Of a stretch of 36,978 nt of DNA, positions 1-8,291 are shown one piece after another. How positions within the stretch are numbered: position 1 is the first letter of the stretch; every line of letters begins with the position of its first letter. The stretch is taken from assembly GCA_012524025.1 (NCBI GenBank), contig JAAYSC010000079.1, positions 1-36,978 of the forward strand. Reading direction: 5' to 3'. The DNA is from Clostridiales bacterium (GTDB lineage: Bacteria > Bacillota > Clostridia > Oscillospirales > Acutalibacteraceae). A program made the translations under genes and the position numbers. The notes under the pieces are model-generated. The model worked only from the letters and a program-made list of their open reading frames with translations, was not told where the DNA came from and ran no database searches.

Positions 1-513
1 CAAGAAGTTGATGCGGTTATGGATCTTTTTAGGGAATACCTTGAAGAAGCTCGCGAAAGAAAAGAAGAAAACATAGAAAAAGGCTTTCGCTTGCGCTATA
101 TTGGGGACACGAGCGCCCTACCGCCGGACATTGTCAAAATGGTTGAAACCGCCCAACGCGAATCTTCACAGGCGAGCAAAACCGTTGTAAACTTGGCAGT
201 CAATTACGGGGGCAGGCAAGAAATTTTGCGCAGCGTCAAAGCCCTGGCAAAAAAAGCGGCTGCAGGCCACTTGGATGCCGACTTACTGGAACTTAAAGAT
301 ATTGAAAGCGGGCTTTATACCGCCGGGCAGCCCGACCCGGACCTCATCATAAGGCCAAGCGGTGAGTACAGGTTATCAAATTTTTTAATCTGGCAATCGG
401 CCTACTCGGAATTTTGGTTTTCGGATGTTTTATGGCCGGATTTCACGACGGATGATTTTGATCAAGCCTTATTGGATTATGCCGGGCGCAAGCGGCGTTT
501 TGGCGGTGTTTGA
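1..513 (+). CDS. uppS: Isoprenyl transferase (undecaprenyl diphosphate synthase), C-terminal part
   Basis: This cis-prenyltransferase condenses isopentenyl diphosphate onto farnesyl diphosphate to give undecaprenyl diphosphate, the lipid carrier for peptidoglycan and wall polymers. The reading frame is open to the left edge, so the gene starts outside the window and about 170 C-terminal residues remain of a family length near 240-250. Two family signatures are visible: NLAVNYGGRQEI, and the C-terminal block DPDLIIRPSGE followed by RLSNFLIWQSAYSEFWF. The first block usually reads R-T-S-G-E, so the proline is a small oddity. The downstream neighbours cdsA, dxr and ispG fit an isoprenoid and lipid operon that is common in Firmicutes. 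The gap to cdsA is 45 bases. Confidence 0.93.
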   Translation, partial: QEVDAVMDLFREYLEEARERKEENIEKGFRLRYIGDTSALPPDIVKMVETAQRESSQASKTVVNLAVNYGGRQEILRSVKALAKKAAAGHLDADLLELKDIESGLYTAGQPDPDLIIRPSGEYRLSNFLIWQSAYSEFWFSDVLWPDFTTDDFDQALLDYAGRKRRFGGV

Positions 514-558
514 AACAGGGGGACGGTTCAAAGCAAATTTTGAAGAAGAAGGTTTATT

Positions 559-1410
559 ATGAAAACGAGGGTATTTTACGGTTTAACTTGGGGATCTCTT
601 GCGATATTGACGGCTTTCTTTGCCTATTCACCCTTGATGGGGGTTTTAATTTCTATTTTCGCCGTGGGGGCAGCGCATGAAATTCAGAAGGTAGCGGGGG
701 TTAAGAATCTACCTATTTTAATAACAAGCCATCTTTTTGCCTTTGCCCTACCCTTGGTTGTTGAATATGATTTATTAAAACGCTTTGGCATACCTTTAAT
801 GCCTATCATAGTAATATATTTTATCTTGCTGATGTGCTTTATGCTCCAAGGCTATGAAAAAACAAAATTCGAACATGTTGCCGTTTCTTTTGTGGCCTCG
901 GTCTTTGTGCCTTACGCTTTGTCTTGCTTTATGTTGGTGCGTGATTTATTCAAAGTCTATCCGGAAAGTATTGACAGGCTGCAAGCCCTTTACCTTTTCC
1001 TTCTTGCCATAGTTTGTTCCTGGATGACTGATGCCTATGCTTATTTTGTCGGCAGCAAGTTGGGAAAGCGTAAGATGAGCCCGAAAATCAGCCCCAAAAA
1101 GAGTATCGAAGGGGCTGTGGGCGGTGTGGTTTGCACCTTGATTTTAAACCTTGTGGCCCTCTATTTCTTTAACAAGTTTTTCTTAATCCGTCCCATCCCA
1201 TTCTATTTTGTAATTCCGGCCTCGGTCTTGCTTTCGATTATTGGCATGTTGGGGGATTTGTCCGCCTCGGCGGTAAAGCGCAATTACGGTGTCAAAGACT
1301 TCGGGACTTTTATGAAAGGCCATGGCGGGGTTATGGACAGGTTTGACAGCTGCATTTTTGTTTTCCCCGCTTTTTACGCAACAATCACCTTGGCAAAAGT
1401 TTTTATTTAA
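559..1410 (+). CDS. cdsA: Phosphatidate cytidylyltransferase (CDP-diglyceride synthase)
   Basis: This integral membrane enzyme makes CDP-diacylglycerol from phosphatidate and CTP, the branch point of phospholipid synthesis. The 283-residue protein has about eight hydrophobic segments. Its C-terminal third carries the CDP-alcohol signature: VKRNYGVKDFG, then KGHGGVMDRFDS, with the conserved Lys-Asp and Asp-Arg-x-Asp residues present. A second conserved block, KMSPKISPKKSIEGAVGG, lies near residues 175-192. The ATG follows an AGAAGG-type ribosome binding site by about 6 bases. The length is normal for the family. It sits between uppS and dxr with short gaps, as in many Clostridia and Bacilli, and is probably co-transcribed with them. 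Confidence 0.95.
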   Translation: MKTRVFYGLTWGSLAILTAFFAYSPLMGVLISIFAVGAAHEIQKVAGVKNLPILITSHLFAFALPLVVEYDLLKRFGIPLMPIIVIYFILLMCFMLQGYEKTKFEHVAVSFVASVFVPYALSCFMLVRDLFKVYPESIDRLQALYLFLLAIVCSWMTDAYAYFVGSKLGKRKMSPKISPKKSIEGAVGGVVCTLILNLVALYFFNKFFLIRPIPFYFVIPASVLLSIIGMLGDLSASAVKRNYGVKDFGTFMKGHGGVMDRFDSCIFVFPAFYATITLAKVFI

Positions 1411-1428
1411 AAATCTGAAAGAAATGGT

Positions 1429-2589
1429 ATGAAAGAAGAGTATAGGAAAAAAATAGCCCTCTTGGGCTCAACCGGCTCTATCGGCCTACAAGCTCTCGAG
1501 GTTGCAAAGCTTCGGAGCTTTGATGTTCTGTCCCTGACTGCACACTCAAACATCAAAGTGTTAGAGGCCCAGATAAGAGAGTTTAAACCCAAATATGCCG
1601 CAGTAAGTGACGAAAAGGCAGCAAAAGATTTAAAGGTAAAAGTGGCCGATACCAAGACAAAGGTTTTGGCCGGCCCGGAAGGTGTTATGCAGTGCGCCCG
1701 GGCGGATGTTGATGTGGTTTTGAACAGCATTGTCGGCATGGCGGGTCTTTTACCGACATTGGCGGCCATAGAAGCGGGCAATACGGTTGCTCTGGCCAAT
1801 AAGGAAACGCTTGTGGCTGCCGGTGACCTGGTTATGAAGGCTGCCGCCCAAAAAGAAGTGGCCATCTTGCCGGTTGACAGTGAACATTCGGCTATTTTCC
1901 AAGCTATCCAGGGTAAGAATGACAAGGCCATGATTAAACGCTTGATTTTGACTGCCTCCGGCGGGCCCTTTTTCGGAAAGAAGGCGAGTGAACTGCGAAC
2001 GGTCAGCCTTGAAAGTGCCCTAAAACACCCCAACTGGAGCATGGGGGCGAAAATTACCATTGATTCGGCAACCATGTTCAACAAAGGTTTGGAACTCATC
2101 GAAGCTGTTTGGCTTTTTGATGTCCTACCCCGGCAAATTGATATTGTGGTCCACAGGCAAAGCGTAGTGCATTCCTTGGTAGAGTTTACCGACAATTCGG
2201 TCCTGGCCCAGCTTGGCGTGCCCGACATGCGTATACCCATCCAATATGCACTAACCTATCCCCGGCGTTTTGAGTCGCCGGTAAAGCAGTTGGATTTATG
2301 TGAGTACGGTAAATTGACTTTTGAAAAACCGGACTATGAAACCTTCCGTGGCCTTGAAATTTGCAGGCAGGCAATTGAAAAAGGCGGGCTTTATCCGGCG
2401 GCCGTCAACTCGGCCAATGAAGCCGCCAACGAACTTTTCAGGCAGGGTAAATTAGGCTTTTTGGAAATTGCACAAGTAGTTGAAAAAACAATGCAGGCTC
2501 TTGAATCCAAACAAGATTATTCCTTGCAAGATGTCTTGGATACAGATGAATTTTCACGCCAATATGTTAAATCCCTTATAAAAAATTGA
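1429..2589 (+). CDS. dxr: 1-deoxy-D-xylulose 5-phosphate reductoisomerase
   Basis: Dxr is the second enzyme of the MEP isoprenoid pathway. It rearranges and reduces DXP to 2-C-methyl-D-erythritol 4-phosphate with NADPH and a divalent metal. The 386-residue product has the N-terminal Rossmann motif GSTGSIG, the ALANKETLVAAG block, the metal-binding motif PVDSEHSAIFQ and the TASGGPF loop, all in the expected order, and full family length. Its stop codon overlaps the region carrying the ribosome binding site of rseP. With ispG two genes downstream and uppS upstream, the operon couples precursor supply to its main consumer. A 277-codon open frame on the opposite strand is a shadow of this gene. 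Confidence 0.96.
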   Translation: MKEEYRKKIALLGSTGSIGLQALEVAKLRSFDVLSLTAHSNIKVLEAQIREFKPKYAAVSDEKAAKDLKVKVADTKTKVLAGPEGVMQCARADVDVVLNSIVGMAGLLPTLAAIEAGNTVALANKETLVAAGDLVMKAAAQKEVAILPVDSEHSAIFQAIQGKNDKAMIKRLILTASGGPFFGKKASELRTVSLESALKHPNWSMGAKITIDSATMFNKGLELIEAVWLFDVLPRQIDIVVHRQSVVHSLVEFTDNSVLAQLGVPDMRIPIQYALTYPRRFESPVKQLDLCEYGKLTFEKPDYETFRGLEICRQAIEKGGLYPAAVNSANEAANELFRQGKLGFLEIAQVVEKTMQALESKQDYSLQDVLDTDEFSRQYVKSLIKN

Positions 2590-2597
2590 GGTTGCTT

Positions 2598-3677
2598 ATG
2601 AACTTGTCCATTTTAACATCAATAACCAATATTTGGTCCAAGGCATGGCCCATTTTGTTTGCCCTTGTTTTCTTCGGCATCATTATCGGTGTGCACGAAT
2701 TCGGCCATTTTATTTTTGCCAAACTTTTTAAAGTGCGGGTTAACCGCTTTGCCCTAGGGATGGGGCCGCCTCTCCTAAAATTCAAAAAAGCCGAAACAGA
2801 ATATTCTTTGCGCCTCTTCCCCATAGGCGGCTACTGTGCCATGGAAGGTGAAGATGAAGACAGTGATTCCGAGGGTTCATTCAACCTCAAGCCTGTTTGG
2901 CAGCGCTTTATAATCGTTGCGGCCGGCGCAGCCTTCAATCTTGTTTTGGGGCTTATGATTATAGGCCTTATGCTGTCCACGGCCGATCTTATCGGGACCA
3001 ATACGGTAAAAGCTTTCACCGAAGTTTCCGTCACCCGCGATGTCGGTTTCCAAGAAGGCGACAAAATAGTAAAGATAAACGGCAGGCGGGTTTTTTCTGA
3101 TTTTGACATCAGCTTCTTGATAGCCCGAAGCAAAGACTCGCAAATTGACTTTAGCCTGAAGCGAGAAGGTAAAACATTTGAATTTAAAAATGTACAATTG
3201 CAAACAAAGGAAATAGAAGGCCAAGAGTATGTGGTTTATGATTTTATCATAAAGGGCCTTAAGCCCTCTGTTTTGGCTGTGCCCAAACATGCTCTTTTGC
3301 AAACAATCTCTATCTCAAGGGTGGTCTGGGTCAGCTTGCTGGACTTGGTTACAGGCCAATTCGGCTTTAAGGACATTTCGGGCCCCATAGGTGTGGTTGA
3401 GGTTGTGGCCCAAGCCGCAGGGGCAAGCAAGGGTGTGGACCTGGGGCCGATTCTAAACTTGTTGGCCTTAATTTCGATAAACATAGGCCTATTTAATCTT
3501 TTACCCCTACCGGCTTTGGACGGCGGACGCTTGTTTTTTATGTTTATTGAAATTATTCGCCGCAAACCCATACCGCAAAAATATGAGCGTTGGGTGCATG
3601 CAACGGGGCTTATGGTTTTGCTTGCCTTCATGGCAGTTGTATCTGCGGCCGATGTGATAAAACTTATAAGGCGTTGA
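2598..3677 (+). CDS. rseP: RIP metalloprotease RseP (site-2 protease)
   Basis: This is an intramembrane zinc metalloprotease that cleaves membrane-bound anti-sigma factors and remnant signal peptides. The zinc site HEFGH is at residues 33-37 in the first transmembrane helix. The following FALGMGPP, the PIGGYCAMEGED segment, a single PDZ domain (core GFQEGDKIVKINGRRV) and the C-terminal motif NLLPLPALDGGRL, with its third zinc ligand Asp, all match the family. I chose ATG 2598 because TGAGG at 2587-2591 lies 6 bases upstream. The in-frame TTG codons at 2586 and 2592 overlap that ribosome binding site and are unlikely starts. The 359-residue length is usual for Firmicutes with one PDZ domain. 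Confidence 0.95.
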   Translation: MNLSILTSITNIWSKAWPILFALVFFGIIIGVHEFGHFIFAKLFKVRVNRFALGMGPPLLKFKKAETEYSLRLFPIGGYCAMEGEDEDSDSEGSFNLKPVWQRFIIVAAGAAFNLVLGLMIIGLMLSTADLIGTNTVKAFTEVSVTRDVGFQEGDKIVKINGRRVFSDFDISFLIARSKDSQIDFSLKREGKTFEFKNVQLQTKEIEGQEYVVYDFIIKGLKPSVLAVPKHALLQTISISRVVWVSLLDLVTGQFGFKDISGPIGVVEVVAQAAGASKGVDLGPILNLLALISINIGLFNLLPLPALDGGRLFFMFIEIIRRKPIPQKYERWVHATGLMVLLAFMAVVSAADVIKLIRR

Positions 3678-3699
3678 TTGAGTTTTTGAGGGTAAAATG

Positions 3700-4746
3700 A
3701 TGAGAAAAACAACAAAACAAGTAAAAGTCGGCTCTTTGACGGTGGGTGGCTCGGCCGATATAAGCGTTCAATCCATGTTAAATCGACCGGCTCATGACTT
3801 TGAGGCCAATATTATTCAAGCCAAAGAATTAGAGACTGCCGATTGTGAGATAATTCGTGTATCCATACCCACAGAAAAAAGCCTTGCACTCATACCCAAG
3901 CTCAAAGAGGCAGTGAGTGTGCCCATAGTGGCAGACATTCACTTTCACTACAAACTTGCCCTTGAAAGTGTGGCCGCCGGGGCAGACAAAATTAGGATAA
4001 ACCCCGGTAACATAGGCGATGAAAGCAAGGTAAAAGAGGTTGTAGATGCCTGCAGACATAAGCGGGTGCCTATTCGTATCGGTGTCAACTCGGGGTCTGT
4101 TGAAAAAGAATTGCTGGCAAAGTACGGCGGACCCAAACCCGCAGCCATGGTTGAAAGCACGCTCAAGCATGTAAAACTTTTAGAAAAGTTTGATTTTGAG
4201 GATATTGTTTTATCCATAAAATCTTCACATGTACCAACTATGGTTGAATGTTATGAAATGGTTTCACAAGCTTGTAACTATCCCTTGCACCTGGGGGTGA
4301 CCGAAGCGGGCACTTATCAAACCAGCTTGATTAAGTCAAGTGCCGGCCTGGGGGCCCTCTTGTTGAGGGGGATAGGGGATACGATTCGAGTTTCCATGGC
4401 GGACGAGCCTGTTCGTGAGGTAGAAGTCGCCTACGAAATATTAAAGGCTTTGGGCTTGAGGCAGGCGGGGCCAACCTTAATTGTTTGTCCAACCTGTGGG
4501 CGGACCGGCATTGACCTTATAGGGCTTGCCAAAAGGGTTGAAGATATGCTCAAGGGCTGCAAAAAAAATATAACGGTAGCAGTAATGGGCTGCGAAGTAA
4601 ACGGGCCAGGCGAAGCCGCCCATGCCGACATTGGCATAGCAGCCGGCAAAGGCAGGGTTCTTATATTTAGAGAGGGGAAAGCCCTGCGCACTGTCAGCGA
4701 AGCCTTGGCCTTACAAGCCTTAAAAGAAGAAATTGATAAAATTTAG
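3700..4746 (+). CDS. ispG: 4-hydroxy-3-methylbut-2-en-1-yl diphosphate synthase (flavodoxin)
   Basis: IspG (GcpE) is the [4Fe-4S] enzyme that reductively opens methylerythritol cyclodiphosphate to HMBPP, the penultimate MEP pathway step. The N-terminal TIM barrel has SVQSMLN and the ADIHFHYKLAL and KIRINPGNIG blocks. The C-terminal iron-sulfur domain has CPTCGRTGIDL near residue 263 and MGCEVNGPGEAAHADIG near residue 297, supplying the cluster cysteines and the conserved Glu. The 348-residue length is typical of the compact bacterial form. Two adjacent ATG codons (3697 and 3700) could start it. GAGGG at 3688-3692 lies 7 bases before the second, which I prefer. It is followed 22 bases later by polC. 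Confidence 0.96.
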   Translation: MRKTTKQVKVGSLTVGGSADISVQSMLNRPAHDFEANIIQAKELETADCEIIRVSIPTEKSLALIPKLKEAVSVPIVADIHFHYKLALESVAAGADKIRINPGNIGDESKVKEVVDACRHKRVPIRIGVNSGSVEKELLAKYGGPKPAAMVESTLKHVKLLEKFDFEDIVLSIKSSHVPTMVECYEMVSQACNYPLHLGVTEAGTYQTSLIKSSAGLGALLLRGIGDTIRVSMADEPVREVEVAYEILKALGLRQAGPTLIVCPTCGRTGIDLIGLAKRVEDMLKGCKKNITVAVMGCEVNGPGEAAHADIGIAAGKGRVLIFREGKALRTVSEALALQALKEEIDKI

Positions 4747-4768
4747 CTAAATTCGGAGAAAGGAAAAT

Positions 4769-7700
4769 ATGAAAAAACAAAAATTTTCAGAAGCTTTCGG
4801 AGCCTGCATAAAAGATGAAAAAGTTTTACAAGAACTCGGGCAAGGCTTGATCAGTTCTATAAGATTATATGAAGAAATAAAGACGATTGAAATCGATTTG
4901 GACTTAAACCAAAAAGTCGACCAAGATATTATAGACACAGCGGTGGAAAGTATAGCAGGGGCAACCGGTTTAAAGATTGTAACCATAAACCCAAGTGTTA
5001 TTAAAAAACAAACAAAGAAAAGCCAAAAAAGGTGCCGTATCCATCCGGACTTACCTCTGCTTGAAGGCAAGGAAAATGTCTTGTACGGAAGCGCCTTCAA
5101 GCCTAACCCAAGGCCCATAAAAGGATTGTCCGCAATGGACGGCCGTGTGACTGTTTGGGGCGATGTTTTTAAAATCAATGAACGCACCACCAGGGACGGC
5201 CGCCGCAATATAATTGACTTTAGCATTACAGACTACAGCGGCTCTTTTAAGGTCAAAATTTTTGACGCATGCAGCAATTGCAGAAAATTAATAAGGCACC
5301 TGAAGCCGGGCAGCACGGTTATGGTGCGCGGTGATATCGAGCATGACAAATACTTGCGATGCCTTGTTATAAAAGCGCAGGGTGTAATGCTTTTTGACAG
5401 AGAAAAAAAGACCGACGAGGCCAAAGAAAAACGCGTTGAGCTACACTTGCATACAAACATGTCTGCCTTTGATGCCACGCCCAGCCCTTCCCAAGTGATA
5501 GAAAGAGCCCATGACTGGGGTCATAGGGCCGTAGCCATAACAGACCATGGTGTGGTTCAAGCCTTTCCGGAAGCAGCGGCTGCCGCTTCTGCTTTGGCAA
5601 AATCGGACCCTAAAAATAAAATTAAAATTATCTATGGCATGGAAGCCTATTATGTTGACGATTCTGATGGTGAGCAAGAAGAGGCTCACAAGGGACCGGC
5701 CTATCATATGGTTATTTTGGCTAAAAACGACATTGGCCGCAAGAATCTTTATAAAATGGTATCCGGGTCACATATTGATTATTTCTATCGCACACCCCGA
5801 ATACCAAAAAGCCTTCTCTTAAAACATCGCGAAGGTCTTCTGCTGGGCAGTGCTTGCGAAGCAGGGGAGCTCTTTAGGGCGGTTTTTGAAGGCAGGGATA
5901 GGGAAGAATTACTTAAAATCGCTTCATTTTACGATTATCTTGAGATAATGCCCAGGGGCAATAATGAGTTTATGCTCCGCAAGGAAATGCTCAAGGGTCA
6001 AGAAGATCTTGAAGAAATAAACAAAACCATAATTTCACTGGCCGAAGAATTAGAAATACCGGTCGTGGCCACCGGTGATGTCCATTTCTTGGACGAAAGC
6101 GACAGTATCTACAGGGAAGTTACGATGACTGCTCGTAAATTTGAAGATGCAGCCAACCAACCGCCCCTGTATTTTATGACAACAGATGAAATGTTAAAAG
6201 AGTTTGCCTATTTGGGTGAAGATAAAGCTTTCGAAGTCGTTGTGACAAACACAAATAAGGTAGCGGACATGGTGGAAGACATTGTCCCCATCCTAAAAGG
6301 TACTTATCCACCGGCTATTGAAGGTTCCGACCAACAGTTGCGCGAAGTTTGTTATTCTCGCACCCAAGCCGCATATGGCAAGCCCTTACCGTCCTATGTT
6401 GAAGAACGCCTTGAAAGGGAACTGAACTCAATTATCAAGAATGGATTTTCAGTTCTTTATGTTATAGCTCAAAGGTTAGTGGAATACTCGCTTGAGAACG
6501 GCTACTTGGTTGGCTCGCGCGGATCGGTGGGCTCATCCTTTGTAGCCTATGCTGCCGGTATTTCCGAGGTAAATCCCTTGGTGCCCCACTACCTTTGTCC
6601 ACAATGCCGTCACAATGAGTTTTTTATGAAAGGTGAGTACGGCTCCGGCTATGATATGGACCCAAAAGCCTGCCCGCAATGTTCAACCATGATGGTCCGC
6701 GAAGGCCATGACATTCCTTTTGAAACATTTTTGGGGTTTGAAGGTGAAAAACAGCCGGATATAGACTTGAATTTTTCAGGGGAATTTCAGGAAAAAGCTC
6801 ACAGATTTACTGAAGAAATATTTGGCATTTCAAATTGCTACAAGGCGGGTACGATTGGGACTATAGCTGAAAAAATCGCCTTTGGCTATGTGAAAGATTT
6901 TATTGAATCGAACGAAGAACAAGGCCAAGACATGGAACATATAACTCCTGCGGAAGCGGAGCGTCTGGCTACGGGTTTAGTAGGCGTAAAGCGCACAACC
7001 GGCCAACATCCCGGCGGTATGATTGTAATTCCTTCGGACATGGAAATTGAAGATTTTACCCCAATACAGTATCCGGCCGACGACCCCAAAAAAGTACAAA
7101 TGACCACCCACTTTGACTACAGAGCTTTGGAAGACACTGTTTTCAAGCTTGATATCTTGGGGCACGATGTTCCGACCTATTTGAAAAAGCTTGAAGATTT
7201 AACCGGAATAAAAATCAGCGAAATAGATATATGTGACCCAAAAATATTTGAACTGACCACATCACCCGAACCCTTGGGTGTCAAAGCGGAAGATATCTTT
7301 TTTGGCACCGGTACCCTGTCTATACCCGAAATGGGCACCTCCTTTGTATGCCAAATGTTGCTTGAGGCAAAGCCAAAACGCTTTTCGGAACTTATCCAAA
7401 TTTCCGGCCTCTCCCACGGTGAAGGGGTCTGGTTGGGTAACGCACAAGAATTGATTGCAAACGGCACCTGCACCATAGGTGAAGTTATCGGTACACGCGA
7501 CAGTATTATGACCTACCTGATTCGAAAAGGTGTAAAGCCCGGTACGGCATTTGAAATAATGGAAATAGTGCGCAAGGGCAGGTCCGACACCATGCTTACA
7601 AAAGACCATATAGCCCAAATGAAGGCAAAGGGAGTACCGGACTGGTACATTGAATCTTGTAAAAAAATACAGTATATGTTCCCTAAAGCCCATGCTGCCG

Positions 7701-8218
7701 CCTACATAATCGGCGCCCTGCGATTAGCTTGGTACAAAATCTACAGGCCGCTTGAATACTATGCTATTTACATGGGTATAAAGGCAGAAAAAATTGAGGC
7801 TGAAATCCTTGTTTCCGGGCCCGAGAAGGTTCGCAGTTTAGTGCAAGAGCTGTCTTCGCTTCCAAGGCACGAAACTACTCAAAAGCAGGCGCAAACCCTC
7901 TCGACAATGTTGGTCATCAATGAAATGATGGCCAGGGGCATTAAATTCTTACCCGTTGATATTTATACCTCTGCAGAAGATACCTATCTGATAGAAGACG
8001 GAAATCTGCGCATTCCCTTTTCGGCCCTTAGCGGAGCGGGTGGGAATACCGCAGCCGTCTTGAGAGCAGCTCGCGACGACGGTGAAGGCCCCTTTGTGTC
8101 CATAGAAGACTTTCAACGCAGGGCCAGGGCTTCCTCAACTGTTATCAACGCGCTTAAAAGCCTGGGCTCTTTTGCGGATTTACCCCAAAGTGTGCAGCTC
8201 AGCTTCTTTGACATTTAG
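4769..8218 (+). CDS. polC: PolC-type DNA polymerase III alpha subunit lacking the proofreading exonuclease domain
   Basis: This is the leading replicative polymerase of Firmicutes. Domains in order: a short N-terminal region; an OB fold near residues 115-190 (GRVTVWGDVF); a PHP domain from about residue 223 (ELHLHT, AITDHGVVQ, IYGMEAYYVDD, LGSACEAGEL, TGDVHFLDE near 435); a four-Cys zinc knuckle starting with CPQCRHNEFF near 608; and palm and finger blocks with PDIDLNFSGEF near 663, TTGQHPGG near 740 and FKLDILGHD near 792. In ordinary PolC a 3'-5' exonuclease of about 180 residues (DVETTGL-type) interrupts PHP just after the IYGxEA motif. Here only about 15 residues separate that motif from YHMVILAKN, so the insert is cleanly absent. 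The length is 1149 against about 1430 for the family, and the N-terminus is also shorter. The frame is intact and the catalytic aspartates are present, so it should be a working polymerase. Confidence 0.95.
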   Translation: MKKQKFSEAFGACIKDEKVLQELGQGLISSIRLYEEIKTIEIDLDLNQKVDQDIIDTAVESIAGATGLKIVTINPSVIKKQTKKSQKRCRIHPDLPLLEGKENVLYGSAFKPNPRPIKGLSAMDGRVTVWGDVFKINERTTRDGRRNIIDFSITDYSGSFKVKIFDACSNCRKLIRHLKPGSTVMVRGDIEHDKYLRCLVIKAQGVMLFDREKKTDEAKEKRVELHLHTNMSAFDATPSPSQVIERAHDWGHRAVAITDHGVVQAFPEAAAAASALAKSDPKNKIKIIYGMEAYYVDDSDGEQEEAHKGPAYHMVILAKNDIGRKNLYKMVSGSHIDYFYRTPRIPKSLLLKHREGLLLGSACEAGELFRAVFEGRDREELLKIASFYDYLEIMPRGNNEFMLRKEMLKGQEDLEEINKTIISLAEELEIPVVATGDVHFLDESDSIYREVTMTARKFEDAANQPPLYFMTTDEMLKEFAYLGEDKAFEVVVTNTNKVADMVEDIVPILKGTYPPAIEGSDQQLREVCYSRTQAAYGKPLPSYVEERLERELNSIIKNGFSVLYVIAQRLVEYSLENGYLVGSRGSVGSSFVAYAAGISEVNPLVPHYLCPQCRHNEFFMKGEYGSGYDMDPKACPQCSTMMVREGHDIPFETFLGFEGEKQPDIDLNFSGEFQEKAHRFTEEIFGISNCYKAGTIGTIAEKIAFGYVKDFIESNEEQGQDMEHITPAEAERLATGLVGVKRTTGQHPGGMIVIPSDMEIEDFTPIQYPADDPKKVQMTTHFDYRALEDTVFKLDILGHDVPTYLKKLEDLTGIKISEIDICDPKIFELTTSPEPLGVKAEDIFFGTGTLSIPEMGTSFVCQMLLEAKPKRFSELIQISGLSHGEGVWLGNAQELIANGTCTIGEVIGTRDSIMTYLIRKGVKPGTAFEIMEIVRKGRSDTMLTKDHIAQMKAKGVPDWYIESCKKIQYMFPKAHAAAYIIGALRLAWYKIYRPLEYYAIYMGIKAEKIEAEILVSGPEKVRSLVQELSSLPRHETTQKQAQTLSTMLVINEMMARGIKFLPVDIYTSAEDTYLIEDGNLRIPFSALSGAGGNTAAVLRAARDDGEGPFVSIEDFQRRARASSTVINALKSLGSFADLPQSVQLSFFDI

Positions 8219-8231
8219 TTTTGTGAAATGC

Positions 8232-8260
8232 TTGACAGGGTGACTTTAGTGTGATAGCAT
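8232..8260 (+). promoter_or_regulatory. Promoter of the histidine operon
   Basis: A perfect -35 TTGACA (8232-8237) and an extended -10 TGATAGCAT (-10 hexamer 8255-8260) are separated by 17 bases, just after polC. Transcription would begin near 8267, leaving a leader of only about 25 nucleotides. That is too short for a T-box or an attenuator, so control is more likely by an operator than by a leader RNA. Confidence 0.75.
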
Positions 8261-8272
8261 GCTACTACATTA
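8247..8272 (+). promoter_or_regulatory. Imperfect 26-bp palindrome over the his -10 box, candidate operator
   Basis: A perfect 10-bp palindrome TAGCATGCTA (8255-8264) sits exactly on the -10 hexamer. Symmetry extends outward to 26 bp with 20 of 26 positions symmetric. The left half is TAGTGTGATAGCA and the right half is TGCTACTACATTA; the arm consensus is TArTGTrrTAGCA. A repressor bound here would block RNA polymerase. The octamer AATGTAGT, which is the complement of part of the right half, also occurs in the promoter of the TrpR-like yerC gene at 34144-34151. The identity of the regulator is inferred. Confidence 0.5.
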
Positions 8273-8291
8273 AAGCGGAGGGTGATGTGTC

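Noticed and set aside
1407-2240. 277-codon open frame on the minus strand
   Set aside because: It lies entirely over dxr, has no family features and no ribosome binding site; it is a codon-bias shadow.
8219-8291. T-box or his leader peptide before hisZ
   Set aside because: The predicted leader is about 25 nucleotides; there is no room for a specifier hairpin or histidine-rich peptide.
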